From assembly GCA_964506075.1 (NCBI GenBank), contig CAZDKO010000035.1, positions 1 to 14,488 of the forward strand: DNA of 14,488 nt, written 5' to 3'. The position numbers were made by a program, and so were the translations under genes. This stretch comes from CAZDKO01 sp964506075 [NCBI: uncultured bacterium]. GTDB taxonomy: Bacteria > CAZDME01 > JAYEMH01. Positions 1 through 8,260 of this stretch are shown here, piece after piece (within the stretch, counting starts at the first letter, position 1; every line of letters begins with the position of its first letter). The notes below the pieces were generated by a model that did no database searches, was not told the DNA's origin, and worked only from the letters and a program-made list of their open reading frames with translations.

Positions 1-1904
1 TTAAAAACATCGGGGTGAGCCTTTTCTATTTCGTCTAAAAGCACCACCGAGTAAGGTCTTCTTCTTACTTTTTCTGTTAACTGACCGCCTTCTTCATAAC
101 CTACGTATCCAGGAGGAGCTCCAACTAAACGGGAAACAGCAAATTTCTCCATATATTCAGACATATCTATTTGAATCATCGCTTCCTCATTACCAAAAAG
201 AAATTCAGCTAAAGCCCGGGCTAACTCTGTTTTGCCGACTCCGGTGGGACCAAGAAAAATAAAAGAACCAATAGGCCTCTTCGGGTCTTTAATACCGGCC
301 CGGGATCTCCGAACCGCTCTGGTAACGACCGATAGAGCCTCATCCTGACCAATAACCCTTTTATGTAATTCTTCTTCCATACGAAGGAGACGTGCCGTCT
401 CACCTTCTTCCAAGCGAATCACAGGGACACCCGTCCACTTGGAAACAATAAGAGCAATATCCTCGGCGATTACCTCAGCTATATACTCTACTTGTCTCTC
501 TTTTTCCCACTGTTTCTTTATCGTATTGAGTTCCATTTTTAACCGCTGCTGGGTGTCACGAAGTTTGGCCGCTTTTTCAAATTCCTGCATTTTAACCGCT
601 TTTTCTTTTTCTTCCCCTATATTAACAATTTTTTTCTCCAGTTCCTGCAAGGAAGACGGCGGCGTCGTGGCTTTCAAATGGGCGCGGGATCCAGCCTCGT
701 CAATTAAATCAATAGCTTTATCAGGTAAAAATCTCCCTGAAATATACCGGTCAGAAAATTTAGCCGCGGCTTCCAGGGCCTCATCGGTGATTTTAACGTG
801 GTGATGGGCCTCATACCTCGCCCGTAATCCTTTAAGGATTTCAATTGTTTCCAAAACGGTAGGAGGTTCGACAAAAATCGGCTGAAATCTTCTTTCTAAA
901 GCCGCATCTTTCTCTATATGTTTACGGTATTCATCCAATGTCGTCGCCCCTATACATTGAATTTCACCTCTGGAAAGAGCCGGCTTTAAAATATTCGAAG
1001 CGTCAATGGCACCTTCTGCTGCTCCGGCACCAACTAAATTATGTAACTCGTCAATAAAAACAATAATGTCCTTGGAATGGCGGATTTCACTCATTATTGC
1101 TTTTATCCGTTCTTCAAATTGGCCGCGATATTTAGTTCCGGCCACCATGAGAGCCAAATCCAGGGTGACCAATCTTTTATTCTTCAAAAGACCCGGAATC
1201 TCATTAGCGACAATCTTTTGGGCCAATCCTTCAACAATAGCTGTTTTGCCCACCCCGGCTTCACCAATTAAAACCGGATTATTTTTTGTCCGGCGGCTTA
1301 AAACCTGAATAACTCTATCAATCTCATCCTGACGGCCGATAACCGGGTCAAGCTTTCCCTGACGCGCCAGTTCAGTTAAATCCCGGCTAAAAGCATCCAG
1401 AGCCGGACTTTTTGATTTCTTTTCCATCTCCCCGGAGATATTATTTATATTATGCGAAACCTCCACATCATCACCCAGGAGACTATTAATTTCTGCACTT
1501 ATCCTTTCAAAATTAAGTCCCATTTTTTCTAAAACTCTGGCGGCAATCCCTTCTCCTTCTTTTATTAAACCGAGAAGAATATGTTCCGTCCCGATATAAC
1601 TGTGCGACATAGCCTGGGCATTTTCAATGGCCAATTCCAGGACTTTCTTAGCTCTGGGAGTAAAAGGGACTTCTCCTAAAGTTAAAGTCGCCGGACCGTT
1701 TTTAATCATCTTTTCAATTTCCAGGCGTAAGGTATCCAGGTCCAGCCCTAAATTTTGAAGAGCGATAGCCGCTACTCCTTCACCTTCCCTAATTAAACCT
1801 AAAAGAAGATGTTCGGTAGCAATATAGTTATGCCCTAATCTACCGGCTTCTTCCCGCGCCAGTTTAATTACTTTCTTGGCTCTTTCAGTAAAATTATCAA
1901 ACAT
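1..1904 (-). CDS. clpC: ClpC-type AAA+ unfoldase (3' end cut by window edge)
   Basis: Hsp100 unfoldase that feeds proteins to the ClpP protease in the cytoplasm. I translated 634 continuous codons from the ATG at 1904. Visible in order: two Clp_N repeats (about residues 1-150, each with a TEH(L/I)LLGLI motif), first AAA+ module with Walker A GEAGVGKT (about 213-220) and Walker B IVFIDE (about 280-285), a middle domain with a UVR-like stretch ([13 protein letters not shown], about 430-450), then the second AAA+ module with GPTGVGKT (about 552-559) and Walker B VVLLDE near 619. Family members run to about 810-850 residues, so roughly 180 C-terminal residues lie outside. The UVR-bearing middle domain separates ClpC from ClpA and ClpB. 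A strong Shine-Dalgarno (GGGGAGG) precedes the ATG. It follows mcsB by 43 nt; McsB marks clients with phospho-arginine for ClpC in Bacillus. No frameshift was seen. Confidence 0.97.
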   Translation of the reverse strand, partial: MFDNFTERAKKVIKLAREEAGRLGHNYIATEHLLLGLIREGEGVAAIALQNLGLDLDTLRLEIEKMIKNGPATLTLGEVPFTPRAKKVLELAIENAQAMSHSYIGTEHILLGLIKEGEGIAARVLEKMGLNFERISAEINSLLGDDVEVSHNINNISGEMEKKSKSPALDAFSRDLTELARQGKLDPVIGRQDEIDRVIQVLSRRTKNNPVLIGEAGVGKTAIVEGLAQKIVANEIPGLLKNKRLVTLDLALMVAGTKYRGQFEERIKAIMSEIRHSKDIIVFIDELHNLVGAGAAEGAIDASNILKPALSRGEIQCIGATTLDEYRKHIEKDAALERRFQPIFVEPPTVLETIEILKGLRARYEAHHHVKITDEALEAAAKFSDRYISGRFLPDKAIDLIDEAGSRAHLKATTPPSSLQELEKKIVNIGEEKEKAVKMQEFEKAAKLRDTQQRLKMELNTIKKQWEKERQVEYIAEVIAEDIALIVSKWTGVPVIRLEEGETARLLRMEEELHKRVIGQDEALSVVTRAVRRSRAGIKDPKRPIGSFIFLGPTGVGKTELARALAEFLFGNEEAMIQIDMSEYMEKFAVSRLVGAPPGYVGYEEGGQLTEKVRRRPYSVVLLDEIEKAHPDVF

Positions 1905-1947
1905 ATATGTAACCTCCCCACAACCTGGTTTATTAATCTGTTTTTCT

Positions 1948-3003
1948 TTAACTTCTCAATCTTTCCCGAATTAAAGAGGCCCTTTTCTCATCCCTTTGTT
2001 CCGGAGACAATTCTTTTCCTTCCATTTTCTGAAGATGCGCCGGCTGGGTAATAATAAAAAGCTCATCTATTTTTTTCCTATCCACTTCTTGATTGGAAAC
2101 AATTCCCAAAGCTAAACCTAAACGAACGGTTGATAAAAGTGTTATCGCCTCCTGACTGCTGATCAGATGAACATTTTTCAATATCCCTAAAGACCTGAAA
2201 ACTTTATCAAACGTATCTGTTTTTGATTTATTTAAAACCGTTTTTTTAGCGTTCTGTTCATATTCAATAATCTGCTTTATTATCCGTTCAAGATTATCAA
2301 TTAATTCTTCTTCCGTCCTTCCCAGGCAAATCTGGTTTGAAATCTGAAAGTAGTTACCGGTTGCCTGCGTTCCTTCGCCATAAAGCCCCCGAACGGCTAA
2401 TCCTAATTTGGCTATGGCCGGGAGTAAACGGTTAATATCTCCAGAAAGAGCTAAAGCCGGTAAATGCATCAAAACTGAAGCCCTCAGCCCCGTCCCCGTA
2501 TTTGTCGGACAAGCTGTAAGATATCCCCATTTTGAAGAAAAAGCATAATTTAAATTCCCGTCCAATTCTTCATCAACGCTACTGGCGATTTGCCAGGCTT
2601 TATTAAGTTCAAGTCCTGAAAAAATAATTTGAAGCCGGATATGATCTTCTTCATTAATTACCAATCCGACTATTTCATTTTCTCCAATTATCACGGCTCT
2701 CTCTTTATCATTCTTGATCTGTTCGTGACTGATTAAATGCCGCTCAGCTAAAAATTGTCTATCCAGGAGACAGATCTGATCTAAACGGATAAAAAACCCC
2801 GTCTTTAAATTTGAACTCTTGGCGGCTGCATCCTTAACGAGAGAAAGTATTCTTTCCCTATCGTCTTTCTTTCCCCATTGAGGGAAAGGAATTTTAGAAA
2901 TATTACGGGCCAGTCTTATACGGCTGCTAATGACCACTTCTGAATAGGAGCCTTCCCCTTTAAGCCATTGTCCGGTTTGATGAATTAAATCTTCAAATTT
3001 CAT
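1948..3003 (-). CDS. mcsB: Protein-arginine kinase McsB
   Basis: ATP:guanido phosphotransferase-fold enzyme that phosphorylates arginine side chains of proteins, tagging them for ClpC-ClpP degradation (role established in Bacillus). At 351 residues it has the usual length. Visible: [10 protein letters not shown] (26-35) of the nucleotide-binding region, the acidic loop NEEDH (117-121), the catalytic-cysteine motif [10 protein letters not shown] (C165), and near the C-terminus RDEKRA (337-342), matching the RDxxRA phospho-arginine docking motif of Bacillus/Geobacillus McsB. The missing creatine-kinase N-terminal helical domain and the docking motif argue against a small-metabolite guanidino kinase. 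It starts 18 nt after the mcsA stop; the Shine-Dalgarno is weak (AAGGGA lies too far upstream), so translation may be coupled to mcsA. All expected active-site residues inspected are present. Confidence 0.96.
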   Translation of the reverse strand: MKFEDLIHQTGQWLKGEGSYSEVVISSRIRLARNISKIPFPQWGKKDDRERILSLVKDAAAKSSNLKTGFFIRLDQICLLDRQFLAERHLISHEQIKNDKERAVIIGENEIVGLVINEEDHIRLQIIFSGLELNKAWQIASSVDEELDGNLNYAFSSKWGYLTACPTNTGTGLRASVLMHLPALALSGDINRLLPAIAKLGLAVRGLYGEGTQATGNYFQISNQICLGRTEEELIDNLERIIKQIIEYEQNAKKTVLNKSKTDTFDKVFRSLGILKNVHLISSQEAITLLSTVRLGLALGIVSNQEVDRKKIDELFIITQPAHLQKMEGKELSPEQRDEKRASLIRERLRS

Positions 3004-3021
3004 TTTTAAAATTTAATCCCT

Positions 3022-3531
3022 TTATTTCTTTTTTTCTAAGAGCTTAATTTTATCTCTTAACTCTGCGGCCTTTTCAAATTCTTCTTTTTCTATGGCCTGG
3101 GCTAATTCTATCTTAGCCTTTTCCAACTCCGAAGACGGTTTTTCTTTATGTTGATGAGTATCTTTCTTTTTAACATTTTTGGGAAATTTACCCCGGTGCT
3201 GAACGCTTCCGTGAATTTTTCTAAGAAGCGGTGTTAAAGCTTTCTCAAAAGTTTGATAACACTCGCTACAGCCCAAACGGCCGATTTTACTGAATTTGGA
3301 ATAAGTCAAGCCGCAATTTTTACAGGTTAGTCCTTTCTCTTCAATTTTAGGAGGGGTAATCCCCAGATTAATTAAACCCACCAGTAAATCGGCAATGGAA
3401 AAATGAGGCTGAATACTTAAACCCTTCTTTTGGGCACACTCTTCACAAAGATGAAGCTCGCTGATTTGATTATCTACTACCTCGGTAAAATGTACAGTCG
3501 CTTCCTTTTTACCGCAAATATGACATAACAT
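3022..3531 (-). CDS. mcsA: McsA, zinc-binding activator of McsB
   Basis: Small zinc protein that activates the arginine kinase McsB and links it to ClpC. The 169 residues contain two four-cysteine clusters: C3-x2-C6 with C29-x2-C32, and C70-x2-C73 with C88-x2-C91, followed by a lysine/histidine-rich linker (about 118-134) and a C-terminal UVR motif (about 137-167, core IEKEEFEKAAELRDKIKLLE). This is the standard McsA architecture and length. The ATG at 3531 has GAGG five nt upstream. It is the first gene of mcsA-mcsB-clpC; in Firmicutes a CtsR repressor gene normally precedes it, but here the upstream DNA is a repeat-filled gap and then ilvE. No CtsR-type operator repeat was recognised in that gap. 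Confidence 0.95.
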   Translation of the reverse strand: MLCHICGKKEATVHFTEVVDNQISELHLCEECAQKKGLSIQPHFSIADLLVGLINLGITPPKIEEKGLTCKNCGLTYSKFSKIGRLGCSECYQTFEKALTPLLRKIHGSVQHRGKFPKNVKKKDTHQHKEKPSSELEKAKIELAQAIEKEEFEKAAELRDKIKLLEKKK

Positions 3532-3550
3532 AATAACCTCGTCTTTTCAG

Positions 3551-3715
3551 TAATGAGTAGTCAGTAGTTAGTAGACAGTAACCAGTCGTTAGTATTTAGT
3601 CGCTGGTCGTTAGTATCTAGTCGTTAGTCATTAGTCGTTAGTATTTAGTAGAGGTTAAATACTAGATACTATTCACTAACGACTATTTACTGCTCACCAA
3701 TTAACCACTCACTAT
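3551..3715. repeat. Intergenic element E1: inverted pair of 7-bp tandem arrays
   Basis: Between ilvE and mcsA the plus strand reads as 14 consecutive 7-bp units of the form TNNNNRG (mostly TCGTTAG, TATTTAG, TAGTTAG; 3551-3648), a short spacer, then units of opposite polarity (CTAGATA, CTATTCA, CTAACGA, CTATTTA; from 3662). The two halves pair: TAGTATCTAG (3611-3620) with CTAGATACTA (3662-3671), and AGTCGTTAG (3584-3592) with CTAACGACT (3676-3684). A tighter alternative hairpin is TAGTATTTA/TAAATACTA (3639-3647 and 3656-3664). Positions 3584-3700 recur near-identically at 11090-11199. No ORF, terminator U-run or target-site duplication was seen. It resembles a miniature hairpin element; its function is unknown. 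Confidence 0.85.
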
Positions 3716-3763
3716 TTAACCGGGTAACCGACTAACTGGACAACCGGTAAACCAACTAAACTC
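3716..3763. repeat. Degenerate 8-bp tandem array A (TTAACCGG type)
   Basis: Six consecutive octamers follow element E1 and run up to the ilvE stop codon: TTAACCGG, GTAACCGA, CTAACTGG, ACAACCGG, TAAACCAA, CTAAACTC. It is more decayed than the arrays around lnt but shows the same unit and period. It lies immediately 3' of ilvE in the direction of transcription. Confidence 0.6.
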
Positions 3764-3765
3764 CA

Positions 3766-4641
3766 TCAGTAAATTTCCGTTCCTTCTGTTTCGGTAATCT
3801 TACGGAATTCTTCAATTAACCTTAAAGTAGTTTTTCCCGGTTTTCCTTCCCCGATGACTTTATCATCAACCTGCACCACGGGAATAACTTCAGCCGCTGT
3901 TCCGGTCAGAAAACATTCCTGAGCATTATATAACTCGTTAAGGCTAAAGGTTTCCTCCTTCGCCGGAATTTTTAAGGTCCGGGCTATGTTAAGAATGATA
4001 TCCCGGGTGACACCTTCCAGGACACCCAGATGAAGTGCCGGGGTCAGTAATTCCCCTCCCAGCATAATAAAAATATTATCACCGGTACATTCGGTCACTA
4101 AACCCTGATGATTCAGCATTATTCCTTCGATAGAGTTCTTACTTGTCGCTTCAATTTTTCCTAAAATATTATTTAAGTAATTCAATGATTTTATCCTGGG
4201 ATCAAGGGCCTGAGGATGATTGCGCACCGTGCTAACGGATACAATTTTTAAACCTTTTTTGTATAGTTCCGGGGGATAAAGAGCAATTTCATCAGTGATG
4301 ATAATGATAGTTGGTTTATCGCATTTTCTCGGGTCAAGACCTAAATCACCCTTACCCCGGCTAACCACCAGCCTGATATAGGCGTCTCTAAGCTTATTTT
4401 TTCTTAAAGTCTCAAGCACTGCTTCCTTAAGGGCTTCTTTACTTAAAGGAATATTAAGCGTTATGCTTGAAGCTGATTCATAAAGACGTTCAATATGCTC
4501 ATCCAGTCTAAAAACCCGGCCGTTATAAGAACGAATACCTTCAAAAACGCCGTCTCCATATAAAAAGCCGTGGTCAAAAACAGAAACAGAAGCTTTACTT
4601 TTAGGGAAAAATTTTCCGTTTATATAAACTTGTAATTCCAT
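3766..4641 (-). CDS. ilvE: Branched-chain amino acid aminotransferase (PLP fold type IV)
   Basis: Transfers the amino group between glutamate and the branched-chain 2-oxo acids, the last step of Leu/Ile/Val synthesis, in the cytoplasm. With the ATG at 4641 the product has 291 residues, normal for the family. That start has AAGGTG six nt upstream; an in-frame ATG at 4716 would add 25 residues overlapping lolD without a Shine-Dalgarno and was rejected. Visible: VSVFDHGFLYGDGVFEG (about 19-35), RLDEHIERL (about 45-53), PLP lysine in IKSLNYLNN (K151), and ECTGDNIFI (E184 onward) of the cofactor-binding site. D-amino acid aminotransferase and aminodeoxychorismate lyase share this fold; the SLNYLNN and VFEGIR patterns favour IlvE, but substrate is not proven. 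It lies 52 nt after lolD, probably the last gene of the lysS transcript. Confidence 0.88.
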   Translation of the reverse strand: MELQVYINGKFFPKSKASVSVFDHGFLYGDGVFEGIRSYNGRVFRLDEHIERLYESASSITLNIPLSKEALKEAVLETLRKNKLRDAYIRLVVSRGKGDLGLDPRKCDKPTIIIITDEIALYPPELYKKGLKIVSVSTVRNHPQALDPRIKSLNYLNNILGKIEATSKNSIEGIMLNHQGLVTECTGDNIFIMLGGELLTPALHLGVLEGVTRDIILNIARTLKIPAKEETFSLNELYNAQECFLTGTAAEVIPVVQVDDKVIGEGKPGKTTLRLIEEFRKITETEGTEIY

Positions 4642-4693
4642 CTTCTTCACCTTTTTATTGTTTTGGGGATAAATTAACTTTTCTGAACAAATA

Positions 4694-5383
4694 TTAAATT
4701 TCTTCAAGTAACCCATCTTTTAATTTTAACATTTTCCGGGCCCTTCTAGCCAGTGTTTCTTCATGGGTAACTAAAATGAGCGTTTTACCTTTTCCCTTAT
4801 TTAATTTTTCAAACAGCATCTCTTCAATAATTTCTCCGCTTTTACGGTCAAGATTGCCGGTAGGTTCATCAGCAAAAATTATCTCCGGGTCATTCATTAA
4901 AGCCCTGGCAATCGCTACCCGCTGCTGTTCCCCTCCGGACAGCTGTGCCGGTTTATGCTCGGCGCGTTCTATTAAACCTACCTCGCCAAGAAGCTCCATA
5001 CCTCTATGGCGTATCCGTGATAAATCCTTTTTGTAAGGATGGACCAAAGCCGCCAGCAAAACGTTCTCCAGGGCATTGAATTCAGGAAGGAGATGATAAA
5101 ACTGAAAAATGAATCCTATTTTTTCCCGGCGGAATTTATCTTTCTCTCCTTCACTGAGAGAACCAATTGAATCGTTCTGCCAGATAACTTCCCCCCGACT
5201 CGGATAATCTAAAGCTCCTAAAATATGTAACAGGGTGCTTTTTCCCGCTCCGGAAACACCGATAATACCGACACTTTCTCCCTTTTCAATGTTTAAGTCT
5301 ATCCCTTTTAAAACCTCTAATACCTCCGGCCCGTTTCGATATGTTTTAAATAATCCGCGGGTTGCCAGAATACTACTACTCAT
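4694..5383 (-). CDS. lolD: LolD-like ABC transporter ATPase (lipoprotein release)
   Basis: ATPase that powers extraction of lipoproteins from the inner membrane for transfer to the outer membrane, working with the permease encoded just upstream. With the ATG at 5383 it has 229 residues, the usual LolD size. Positions in that numbering: Walker [10 protein letters not shown] (42-50), Q-loop glutamine Q94, signature LSGGEQQR (148-155), Walker B IIFADEP (168-174) followed by TGNLD, and H-loop histidine H207 in LVTHEE. An upstream TTG at 5398 keeps the frame open, but the ATG has GAGG nine nt upstream and is preferred. It overlaps the lolC stop by 8 nt, implying translational coupling. The related MacB and FtsE families share the motifs; the LolC-type partner decides the name. 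Confidence 0.93.
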   Translation of the reverse strand: MSSSILATRGLFKTYRNGPEVLEVLKGIDLNIEKGESVGIIGVSGAGKSTLLHILGALDYPSRGEVIWQNDSIGSLSEGEKDKFRREKIGFIFQFYHLLPEFNALENVLLAALVHPYKKDLSRIRHRGMELLGEVGLIERAEHKPAQLSGGEQQRVAIARALMNDPEIIFADEPTGNLDRKSGEIIEEMLFEKLNKGKGKTLILVTHEETLARRARKMLKLKDGLLEEI

Positions 5384-6590
5384 AACGAATAGCCTCAACC
5401 ATGTTAAGACGTGAAGCCCGCCAGGCCGGATAAATAGTAGATAACAGACTGATTAAAAGAGCCGCTCCTGGAATAAGTAAAAAATCCCATTTACCTATCT
5501 TAACGGGAAAATATTCAATGTAATAGACGTCTCCCGGCAATTTTATAAATTGATACTTTTCTAACAGCTTTACAAATACATATCCTCCAAAACATCCTAA
5601 AACTATGCCGGCCAGGCCAATTATTAATCCCATCAAAATAAAAATTACCAGGATATTTTTTTTACTCGCGCCCAAAGCACGCAGTATTCCAATGTCCTTG
5701 GTTTTTTCCATCGTCAGCATAATTAAAGTGCTGATAATATTGAAGGCGGCAACGACAATAATCAGAGTGGTGACAATAAACATCGCTATCTTTTCAAGTT
5801 TCAAAGCGGCAAAAAGGTTATGATTAGCCTCAATCCAGCTTTTAACTATGTAAGAAAAACCTAACTCCCGGCGTAAATCTTTACTCACCTGGTCAGCTAA
5901 ATCAAGATTATCAAGTTTTAAAGCCAGACCAGTAATCCTATCCTCCAAACCAAAAAGAAGCTGAGCTTCGGATAAGGATATGTAAGCCAATTGAGAATCA
6001 TATTCATAATTACCTGATTTAAAAATTCCGGTAATTTTAAACCGGTTTAACTGAGGAACAACACCGACCGGGGTCAAGGTGAAATAAGGCGATATCAAAA
6101 TAATCGTTTCATCCAGGTTTACATTTAAATGGCTTTGTAAAACTTCACCGACTAAAATCCATTTATTGCCTGTCCGGGATACCCTGTTCCCTTTTATATT
6201 TTCACCCAGGGCTGTGGTCTCTATTTCCCGGGCATAATCGATCCCTTTTATTAAAACCCCTAAAATTCGGTCACCGTGACGAAGCATCGCCTGTCCATAA
6301 ATATAAGGAGAGATACCAATAACATGAGGATAGTTCTTGATTTTCTCCATTAAATCCGGATAATGGTAAATACCTTCTTCAGCTTCTATATAAATATGCG
6401 CATTCGCTCCCAGAATTTTATTTTTTAATTCAGCGTTAAACCCATTCATCACCGCCAGGACAACAATTAAAGTCATTACCCCAACCGTTATTCCGGCTAC
6501 AGAAATAAGGCTGATAAGGGAAATAAAGGCTTCTTTTCTCTTTCCCAGAAGATAACGCAAGCTAATAAATAACTCAAATGGTAATTTCAT
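5376..6590 (-). CDS. lolC: LolC/LolE-family lipoprotein-releasing permease
   Basis: Inner-membrane subunit of the Lol ABC transporter. The 404 residues show the family layout: an N-terminal ISLRYLLGKRKEAFISLIS motif (about 10-28) running into the first membrane helix (about 22-47), a large periplasmic domain (about 50-265), then three helices (about 268-293, 314-341, 369-388). The cytoplasmic coupling loop KTKDIGILRALGASKKNIL sits between helices 2 and 3. The periplasmic start MNGFNAELKNKILGANAHIYI is typical of LolC/E rather than FtsX or MacB. Only one permease gene is present, so the working complex is probably a homodimer with two LolD copies; a second permease elsewhere cannot be excluded. 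The Shine-Dalgarno is weak (CGGA). It follows lysS by 76 nt, including an octamer repeat. Confidence 0.94.
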   Translation of the reverse strand: MKLPFELFISLRYLLGKRKEAFISLISLISVAGITVGVMTLIVVLAVMNGFNAELKNKILGANAHIYIEAEEGIYHYPDLMEKIKNYPHVIGISPYIYGQAMLRHGDRILGVLIKGIDYAREIETTALGENIKGNRVSRTGNKWILVGEVLQSHLNVNLDETIILISPYFTLTPVGVVPQLNRFKITGIFKSGNYEYDSQLAYISLSEAQLLFGLEDRITGLALKLDNLDLADQVSKDLRRELGFSYIVKSWIEANHNLFAALKLEKIAMFIVTTLIIVVAAFNIISTLIMLTMEKTKDIGILRALGASKKNILVIFILMGLIIGLAGIVLGCFGGYVFVKLLEKYQFIKLPGDVYYIEYFPVKIGKWDFLLIPGAALLISLLSTIYPAWRASRLNMVEAIRYE

Positions 6591-6620
6591 AATTTTCCGT
6601 TAGCCCCTTGACCGATGAGT

Positions 6621-6670
6621 CGGTTAACCAGTTAACCGGCCAAGAGGAGCAAACTTAATTACCCGGTTAA
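6621..6670. repeat. Octamer repeat B and 18-bp interrupted palindrome between lysS and lolC
   Basis: CGGTTAAC-CA-GTTAACCG (6621-6638) is an inverted repeat of 8-bp arms around a 2-bp centre. It is also two tandem octamers of the TTAACCRG type. A further related unit (CCCGGTTAATTA, from 6662) overlaps the lysS stop codon at 6667-6669, so the stop lies inside repeat sequence. It belongs to the same repeat class as the arrays at 3716, 9465 and 11032. No U-run follows, so it does not look like an intrinsic terminator. Confidence 0.6.
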
Positions 6671-8142
6671 TTATCTTTTTCCGGCCTCAGTTGTGGAAAT
6701 AAAATTACCTCTCTAATAGAACCACAACCAGTCAATAACATCACTAATCTGTCAATACCAATGCCTAATCCACCGGCCGGCGGCATACCGTATTCAAGAG
6801 CTTTAACAAAATCCTCATCTAATTTTTTATTTTTTTCGGTCCGCTCTTTAAGTTGAGCAACCAATCTTTCTTTTTGTATCCGGGGGTCGTTTAACTCGGT
6901 ATAAGCATTGGCTATTTCCTGGCCGCTAATAAAAAGTTCAAACCGTTCGGCAATGTCCGAATCATCTCTTTTAGCCTTGGCCAGAGGAGTAAGTTCCAGA
7001 GGATAATCAATTACAAATGTAGGCTGGATTAAATCAGACTGGACAAATTTATCAAAAATATCAACCATAATGCCCGCTTTAGTTTCCTCACCGGTCAAAT
7101 CTAAACCCAGATTCACAGCGATTTTCTCGGCTGCTTCAAGGGTATCCACCTCATTAAAATTAACCTTGGTTACCTCTTTTATCATTTCCGAGAGACTAAC
7201 TTTTCTCCATGGAGGAGAAAGATCTATCGTCTTTTCATTAAAAGTTAGTTTGGCAGAGCCGAGAACCTTCTCGGCTAAAAAACTTATCAAACCTTCAGTC
7301 AGTTCCATCATAAGGTGGCAATCTCCGTAAGCAGCATAAACTTCAAGCATGGTAAATTCAGGGTTATGCCGGGTAGAAAGGCCTTCGTTGCGAAAATTAC
7401 GATTTATTTCATAAACTTTATTGAATCCGCCGACTAATAATCTCTTCAGATATAGTTCCGGGGCAATTCTTAAAAAAAGTTCCGTATCCAACGCTTTATG
7501 ATAAGTAATGAACGGTTCTGCTTTAGCTCCCCCCGGAATAGACTGCATCATCGGTGTTTCAACTTCAAGGTACCCTCTCTCATTTAAAAACTCCCTGGTC
7601 AAAGTAATTATCCGGCTTCGCTTTAAGAAAATATCCTTAACCTGGGGGTTGACGATTAAGTCTACATAACGTTCTCTATAACGAGCTTCAATATCGCGTA
7701 AACCATGCCATTTTTCTGGCAGGGGCCTTAAAGCTTTGGCTAAAACTGTTAACTTCTCAACCTTTAAGGTTAATTCTCCGGTTCGAGTTTTAAATATGTG
7801 ACCTTTAACGCCAATAATATCGCCCCGCTCTATCAGTTTGGCAATTTCAAACTGTTCCTCGCCTAAAATATCCAGTTTTAAATATATTTGTAACCGGCCG
7901 CTTTCATCATGAAGGTCAGCAAAAATAGCCTTACCGTGCCCCCTCATCAACATTAGTCTGCCGGCCAGTTGAACCTCAACCGGGCCGCTTTCCTCTTCTT
8001 TTAAAGAATCAAATTCATCTTTAATTTCTTTAACGGAATGGGTAACATTAAAACGCTGTCCATACGGCTCAACACCATATTCTTCTAAAGTCTTAAGTTT
8101 TTTTACCCGCTCTTCAACTTGAGGTGAGATTTTATCTGCCAT
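6667..8142 (-). CDS. lysS: Lysyl-tRNA synthetase, class II
   Basis: Charges tRNA-Lys with lysine in the cytoplasm. The 491 residues carry an N-terminal OB-fold anticodon-binding domain (about 57-136) and a class II catalytic core: motif 1 region (about 174-199, ending YLEVETPMM), motif 2 (about 245-268, core FRNEGLSTRHNPEFTMLE) and motif 3 (457-470, GGLGIGIDRLVMLL). The length matches bacterial LysS, and the sequence is unlike the class I enzyme LysK or the short EpmA/GenX paralogue, which lacks the OB domain. The ATG at 8142 has AAAGG eight nt upstream. Its own promoter lies at 8209-8237, downstream of the prfB stop. It probably heads a transcript with lolC, lolD and ilvE. The stop codon is embedded in an octamer repeat. 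Confidence 0.98.
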   Translation of the reverse strand: MADKISPQVEERVKKLKTLEEYGVEPYGQRFNVTHSVKEIKDEFDSLKEEESGPVEVQLAGRLMLMRGHGKAIFADLHDESGRLQIYLKLDILGEEQFEIAKLIERGDIIGVKGHIFKTRTGELTLKVEKLTVLAKALRPLPEKWHGLRDIEARYRERYVDLIVNPQVKDIFLKRSRIITLTREFLNERGYLEVETPMMQSIPGGAKAEPFITYHKALDTELFLRIAPELYLKRLLVGGFNKVYEINRNFRNEGLSTRHNPEFTMLEVYAAYGDCHLMMELTEGLISFLAEKVLGSAKLTFNEKTIDLSPPWRKVSLSEMIKEVTKVNFNEVDTLEAAEKIAVNLGLDLTGEETKAGIMVDIFDKFVQSDLIQPTFVIDYPLELTPLAKAKRDDSDIAERFELFISGQEIANAYTELNDPRIQKERLVAQLKERTEKNKKLDEDFVKALEYGMPPAGGLGIGIDRLVMLLTGCGSIREVILFPQLRPEKDN

Positions 8143-8173
8143 TTTTAATACCTTTACTTATAATCTTTTAAGT

Positions 8174-8196
8174 TATGATTGATGTATATAATCATA
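8174..8196 (-). promoter_or_regulatory. Small AT-rich hairpin in the lysS leader
   Basis: TATGATT and AATCATA form a 7-bp stem around a 9-nt loop in the predicted 5' leader, about 32 nt before the lysS start. The stem is weak (one G-C pair). It does not resemble a T-box: the leader is only about 60 nt and no AGGGUGG-like antiterminator core was seen. Confidence 0.3.
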
Positions 8197-8208
8197 TATT
8201 AAGCTGCC

Positions 8209-8237
8209 ATTCTATTATAGATATATATCTATGTCAA
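8209..8237 (-). promoter_or_regulatory. Sigma-70-type promoter of lysS operon
   Basis: On the minus strand TTGACA (8232-8237) is followed by exactly 17 bp and then TAGAAT (8209-8214), a near-consensus housekeeping promoter. The predicted start is near 8202, giving a leader of about 60 nt before the lysS ATG. The promoter begins 23 bp after the prfB stop, and no terminator hairpin lies between, so prfB transcripts may also read into lysS. Confidence 0.8.
8217..8232. promoter_or_regulatory. Perfect 16-bp palindrome between the -35 and -10 boxes (possible operator)
   Basis: ATAGATATATATCTAT is its own reverse complement and fills nearly the whole spacer of the lysS promoter, overlapping the last base of the -35 box. 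This is the position where a dimeric repressor or a spacer-distorting activator would bind. It could also be chance in AT-rich DNA; no regulator gene is adjacent. Confidence 0.45.
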
Positions 8238-8260
8238 GGATGAATTCATAAGCGTCTTTT

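Noticed and set aside
439-1308. Open frames on the plus strand opposite clpC, and similar ones at 4776, 5605, 7070, 8577, 10794, 11278 and 11733
   Set aside because: They are antisense shadows of strongly supported minus-strand genes, without ribosome-binding sites or recognisable domains.
3551-3715. CRISPR-like array of short repeats
   Set aside because: Units are 7 bp and contiguous with no unique spacers, and polarity flips in the middle; no cas genes nearby.
3532-3765. Insertion sequence or decayed transposon in the ilvE-mcsA gap
   Set aside because: No transposase fragment, no clear terminal inverted repeats of an IS family and no target-site duplication; the content is tandem short units.
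4642-4716. IlvE start at 4716
   Set aside because: No Shine-Dalgarno, overlaps lolD, and adds 25 residues not typical of the family; the ATG at 4641 has AAGGTG at good spacing.
8143-8208. T-box riboswitch controlling lysS
   Set aside because: The leader is only about 60 nt with no stem I, specifier loop or antiterminator core.
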